A DNA stretch of 42,238 nt from Comamonadaceae bacterium ALPHA2B (GTDB taxonomy: Bacteria > Pseudomonadota > Gammaproteobacteria > Burkholderiales > Burkholderiaceae_C). Positions 42,217 through 42,238 of this stretch are shown piece by piece. The notes under the pieces were generated by a model. That model was given only the letters and a program-made list of their open reading frames with translations. It searched no databases and was not told the origin of the DNA. A program made the translations under genes and the position numbers. Each line of letters starts with the position of its first letter. The stretch's first letter is position 1. Location: the NCBI GenBank assembly GCA_005503065.1, contig SCOE01000046.1, positions 1 to 42,238 on the forward strand, read 5' to 3'.

Positions 42217-42238
42217 GGGGCGGGGGTCTGGGGCCTGT

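Noticed and set aside
1-42238. CRISPR arrays, insertion sequences and rRNA
   Set aside because: No regularly spaced direct repeats, transposase genes or rRNA signatures were seen on reading through the window.

Overview
The window comes from a high-GC betaproteobacterium, most likely a member of the Comamonadaceae such as a Variovorax or Acidovorax relative. Three things point there: gene content (orphan Bug-family periplasmic binding protein, GbpR-like LysR regulator, Coq4-like protein), strongly GC-biased codon use, and a short dispersed repeat with a GCTATC/GATAGC hairpin that I know from that family. This placement is inference; there is no rRNA or marker gene to prove it.

Layout. Positions 1-750 hold the edge of a type VI secretion remnant: a truncated VgrG and the start of a cargo-like protein. 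From 1017 to 9771 is housekeeping material: yceH, an NAD-type isocitrate dehydrogenase, a TetR regulator divergent from a lipoprotein with two tandem palindromic operators between them, metG, two tiny lipoproteins, a CHMI-type tautomerase, a secreted alpha/beta hydrolase and mnmH. Converging on mnmH is a minus-strand operon, 14224 to 9838: acyl-CoA dehydrogenase-like flavoprotein, cytosolic PhnD-like binding protein, a diiron ferritin-like protein with a degenerate TusA-like domain, and selD. I regard this selenium-linked operon as the best candidate for an undescribed system. Next come a Coq4-like protein, a Tat-exported transglutaminase-like protein and a TlpA-type thioredoxin.

Positions 17095-32383 form one sugar catabolic locus. 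It encodes a mutarotase, an SMP-30 lactonase, an SDR sugar dehydrogenase, a GbpR-like LysR regulator, two interleaved CUT2 sugar importers (YtfQ/YtfR/YtfT/YjfF and ChvE/GguA/GguB), an IlvD/Edd-family aldonate dehydratase and a DHDPS-family 2-keto-3-deoxy-aldonate dehydratase. Together they fit non-phosphorylative oxidation of L-arabinose (and probably D-galactose or similar sugars) to 2-oxoglutarate semialdehyde. The last enzyme, the semialdehyde dehydrogenase, is not in the window.

Positions 33039-39062 look like an acquired defence island, with visibly lower GC and different codon use. It holds an Mrr-type restriction endonuclease with a C-terminal zinc ribbon and a Gabija/class 2 OLD-like pair: a GajA-type ATPase-TOPRIM nuclease and a UvrD-like helicase. 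The helicase gene is interrupted by a single in-frame amber codon. At the right edge lies a degenerate 95-nt tRNA-Sec-like sequence with a UGA anticodon, its 3' end facing the island. The window closes with a minus-strand operon of paralogous leuC and leuD followed by a Bug-family binding protein.
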